Shown one piece after another: positions 6,783 through 8,177 of a DNA stretch of 8,177 bases. The notes beneath the pieces are model-generated. The model did not search any database and had not been told where the DNA came from. It worked only from the letters and a program-made list of their open reading frames with translations. How positions within the stretch are numbered: the stretch's first letter is position 1; each line of letters opens with the position of its first letter. The translations under genes were made by a program, and so were the position numbers. The DNA comes from Bacillota bacterium (lineage in GTDB: Bacteria > Bacillota_A > Clostridia > Lutisporales > Lutisporaceae): positions 1 through 8,177 of the forward strand of contig JAKJBT010000073.1 in NCBI GenBank assembly GCA_022706865.1, written 5' to 3'.

Positions 6783-6842
6783 CCGATCCTTCCCGAATTA
6801 TCGGGAAGGATCGGCCGCTTTTTGGGGTTTTTTCTTTTTTTT
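6783..6842 (+). terminator. Intrinsic terminator after cotF, overlapping the convergent gerB gene
   Basis: A perfect 14-bp stem, CCGATCCTTCCCGA (6783-6796) with TCGGGAAGGATCGG (6801-6814), has a four-base loop. After a CCGC spacer come T-tracts at 6819-6823, 6828-6833 and 6835-6842. On the minus strand the hairpin is followed by ATTGCTTAC, with no U-run, so it should terminate plus-strand transcription only. The minus-strand gerB stop codon (6800-6798) lies in its loop. Confidence 0.88.
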
Positions 6843-7916
6843 AAGTTTGGATAGAGCGAAAAGAACAAACGGGAACCCATATCCCAGGGTTATATTTATA
6901 GGCATTAGCAGAGTATTGGTGAAATCCTCAAGCTCAAACCTTCTGGCACTTATCCCCATGGAGAGGAAATATATCAAGACAGCAAGTATATTTATCAAAG
7001 GCTTGGTATCTGACAAGCTGAATATTGATTTAATAAGATTAAGTACAATAACAAGCAGAGCGGCAATAAGTGTGAAATCTGCGAAAATCCATACGGCAAC
7101 GACTACAGCCTCAATATTTTCTATAATATCCATTATGGAAATCTGTTTGACAACAGTCAGAACAGGCAGGGAAACCCTCCTGGCAAGGGAACTGCCCAAT
7201 ACGCCTATCACTATGAAATTTACCACCGTTATACTTGAAATACACACATAAGCAGTAATATAGCCAAAGGTCCGAAGGCTTTTCAGATTCACAACCTTGT
7301 CACTCAGGAAGAACATAAGAAACATATAGGACAGTATCCCCGTTATAGCGATGCTGCCCCTGAATATCGGCACTATGTCGTTGGTATAGACCGGCAGCAG
7401 ATTATCTGCTCTGACCTTGGGGAATAAAAAGATTGACAGCACTATAAGCGTTGCCCCTATGAAGGGCAGCAGTATTTCACTCATCCGTGCAATGGGGGTA
7501 AAACCGGAACGAAGTATGTATACTATAGGTATAAGGGTTAATATTATAAATACATTAATGTCGATGTTGATATAAATCGAACTGGTAAGACGCTCGCTAT
7601 AATAACGGGTGTACATAGCAGTGAGCCAGAGAGCCCACAGCAAGTATACCACCAGTACCAGCTTTCCCAGGAATCTTCCCATAATACTGCTGATAATATC
7701 ATCCATGCTCTGCCCCTTGTACTTTTTCAACAGAGAGTCAATAACCAGTAGCAGCATAATAAAAGGCACCGTACTTATAATAGGGGATATCCAGCCTGCC
7801 TGCTCCGCATTAGCCGCCGCATATTTTGGAAACAGCCTTGTCGTTGGAGAGGATACCATTATCGTAAATACAAAAAAAAGCTGTTTTACCGATATTTTGT
7901 CTTTTCCTGTTCTCAT
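6798..7916 (-). CDS. GerAB-family spore germination permease (B subunit of a germinant receptor)
   Basis: A 372-residue polytopic membrane protein with about ten hydrophobic helices, the normal size and layout of the Spore_permease family (APC-superfamily fold). Family-like features are the N-terminal KISVKQLFFVFTIM, a WISPIIS segment before the second helix, YYSERL after the third, RSGFTPIARMSE, and a late LLMPINITLGYGFP helix. B subunits sit in the spore inner membrane with A and C subunits and help recognise germinants. The ATG at 7916 is eight bases from GAGGGG. It follows the small membrane-protein gene by 12 bp, in one operon. The C-terminus is unusual: a lysine run and KAADPSR are encoded by the T-tracts and half of the hairpin of the convergent cotF terminator. 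Which receptor (germinant) it serves cannot be told. Confidence 0.92.
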   Translation of the reverse strand: MRTGKDKISVKQLFFVFTIMVSSPTTRLFPKYAAANAEQAGWISPIISTVPFIMLLLVIDSLLKKYKGQSMDDIISSIMGRFLGKLVLVVYLLWALWLTAMYTRYYSERLTSSIYINIDINVFIILTLIPIVYILRSGFTPIARMSEILLPFIGATLIVLSIFLFPKVRADNLLPVYTNDIVPIFRGSIAITGILSYMFLMFFLSDKVVNLKSLRTFGYITAYVCISSITVVNFIVIGVLGSSLARRVSLPVLTVVKQISIMDIIENIEAVVVAVWIFADFTLIAALLVIVLNLIKSIFSLSDTKPLINILAVLIYFLSMGISARRFELEDFTNTLLMPINITLGYGFPFVLFALSKLKKKKKPQKAADPSR

Positions 7917-7928
7917 ACAAGAATCCCC

Positions 7929-8132
7929 TCACTTTGAGCCAAATATGCTGAACATAATATTTGCCAGGCTGGCAGTGTGCACATGGGTAATATAGTAATA
8001 TCCGTAGGCCAGGGTCACAGCCCCAAGCATTATCAGGACTGCTGCCTCCTTATGCTTTTTCTTTCTTATTATTGGTATTATGTCTGCTGTTACGACAATC
8101 ATCACAACAAGCACCAGCGGGAATATCTTCAT
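7929..8132 (-). CDS. 67-residue two-helix membrane protein, likely germinant-receptor D subunit
   Basis: The protein has two hydrophobic segments (about residues 4-22 and 31-48) joined by a basic loop, RKKKHK (23-28), and a short tail. It has no signal peptidase site or enzymatic motif. Small proteins of about 70 residues with two membrane helices, called D subunits, are known in several gerA-type operons, where they modulate receptor function. Size, topology and position next to gerB fit that role, but the family match is inferred from context. The ATG (8132-8130) overlaps the upstream gene's TGA as ATGA, implying translational coupling. AAGGAGG (8149-8143) lies ten bases upstream, inside the preceding gene. 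Confidence 0.75.
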   Translation of the reverse strand: MKIFPLVLVVMIVVTADIIPIIRKKKHKEAAVLIMLGAVTLAYGYYYITHVHTASLANIMFSIFGSK

Positions 8133-8177
8133 TCACCCACAGCCTCCTTGCTTGCGGTAACCGGCTCAGTTATCATG
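8129..8177 (-). CDS. C-terminal end of the upstream germination-operon gene (partial)
   Basis: One frame is open from the right edge to TGA (8131-8129), giving a tail MITEPVTASKEAVGE, where the Met need not be a start. The four-base ATGA overlap with the 67-residue protein gene and the embedded ribosome binding site indicate a real gene end. A GerA-type subunit is the most likely identity from operon order, since GerA proteins carry variable hydrophilic tails. GerC is the alternative. The visible sequence is too short to decide. Confidence 0.55.
   Translation of the reverse strand, partial: MITEPVTASKEAVGE

Noticed and set aside
6783..6814. The cotF terminator acting bidirectionally, also ending gerB transcripts
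   Set aside because: On the minus strand the hairpin is followed by ATTGCTTAC with no U-run, so intrinsic termination of gerB is not supported.

Overview
The window comes from a low-to-moderate GC, endospore-forming Gram-positive bacterium, most likely a member of the Clostridia. The evidence is a CotF-type spore coat protein, a spore germinant receptor operon, an ECF-type folate transporter under a tetrahydrofolate (THF) riboswitch, strong AGGAGG ribosome binding sites and a large secreted protein with SLH-like and Ig-like modules. A cellulolytic, Ruminiclostridium/Acetivibrio-like relative would fit, but the sequence does not prove it.

Left part (1-1117, minus strand). A gene whose first two codons and ribosome binding site are visible runs off the left edge. 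Next to it, 68-366 is a striking 299-nt imperfect palindrome. It folds into one long interrupted rod ending in two hairpins with the same AUGGAG hexaloop. It encodes nothing recognisable and is the least explained item here. Then come the intrinsic terminator of folT, folT itself (folate-specific S component), a switching leader, a well-conserved THF riboswitch aptamer and a candidate promoter. folT looks like a monocistronic unit switched by cellular folate.

Centre (1194-6842, plus strand). A candidate promoter divergent from folT precedes a 28-codon small ORF with an excellent ribosome binding site. This is followed by a 4.8-kb gene for a 1601-residue secreted protein: signal peptide, degenerate SLH-like region, seven or eight Ig-like (Big_5-type) domains, and five DUF5018-like beta-sandwich repeats at the C-terminus. 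A 42-nt hairpin lies between it and the cotF-family gene, which ends in a strong intrinsic terminator.

Right part (6798-8177, minus strand). A convergent germination operon enters from the right edge: the last 15 codons of one gene (possibly the GerA subunit), a 67-residue two-helix membrane protein resembling the small D subunits of germinant receptors, and a GerAB-type spore permease. The first two genes overlap by ATGA. The permease gene ends inside the cotF terminator, so hairpin and U-tract bases on one strand are C-terminal codons on the other.

Gene-free stretches: 7-374 holds the palindrome plus short flanks. 923-1282 holds the riboswitch leader, two candidate promoters and nothing else I can support. 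1370-1461 has no recognisable feature apart from the ribosome binding site of the large gene.
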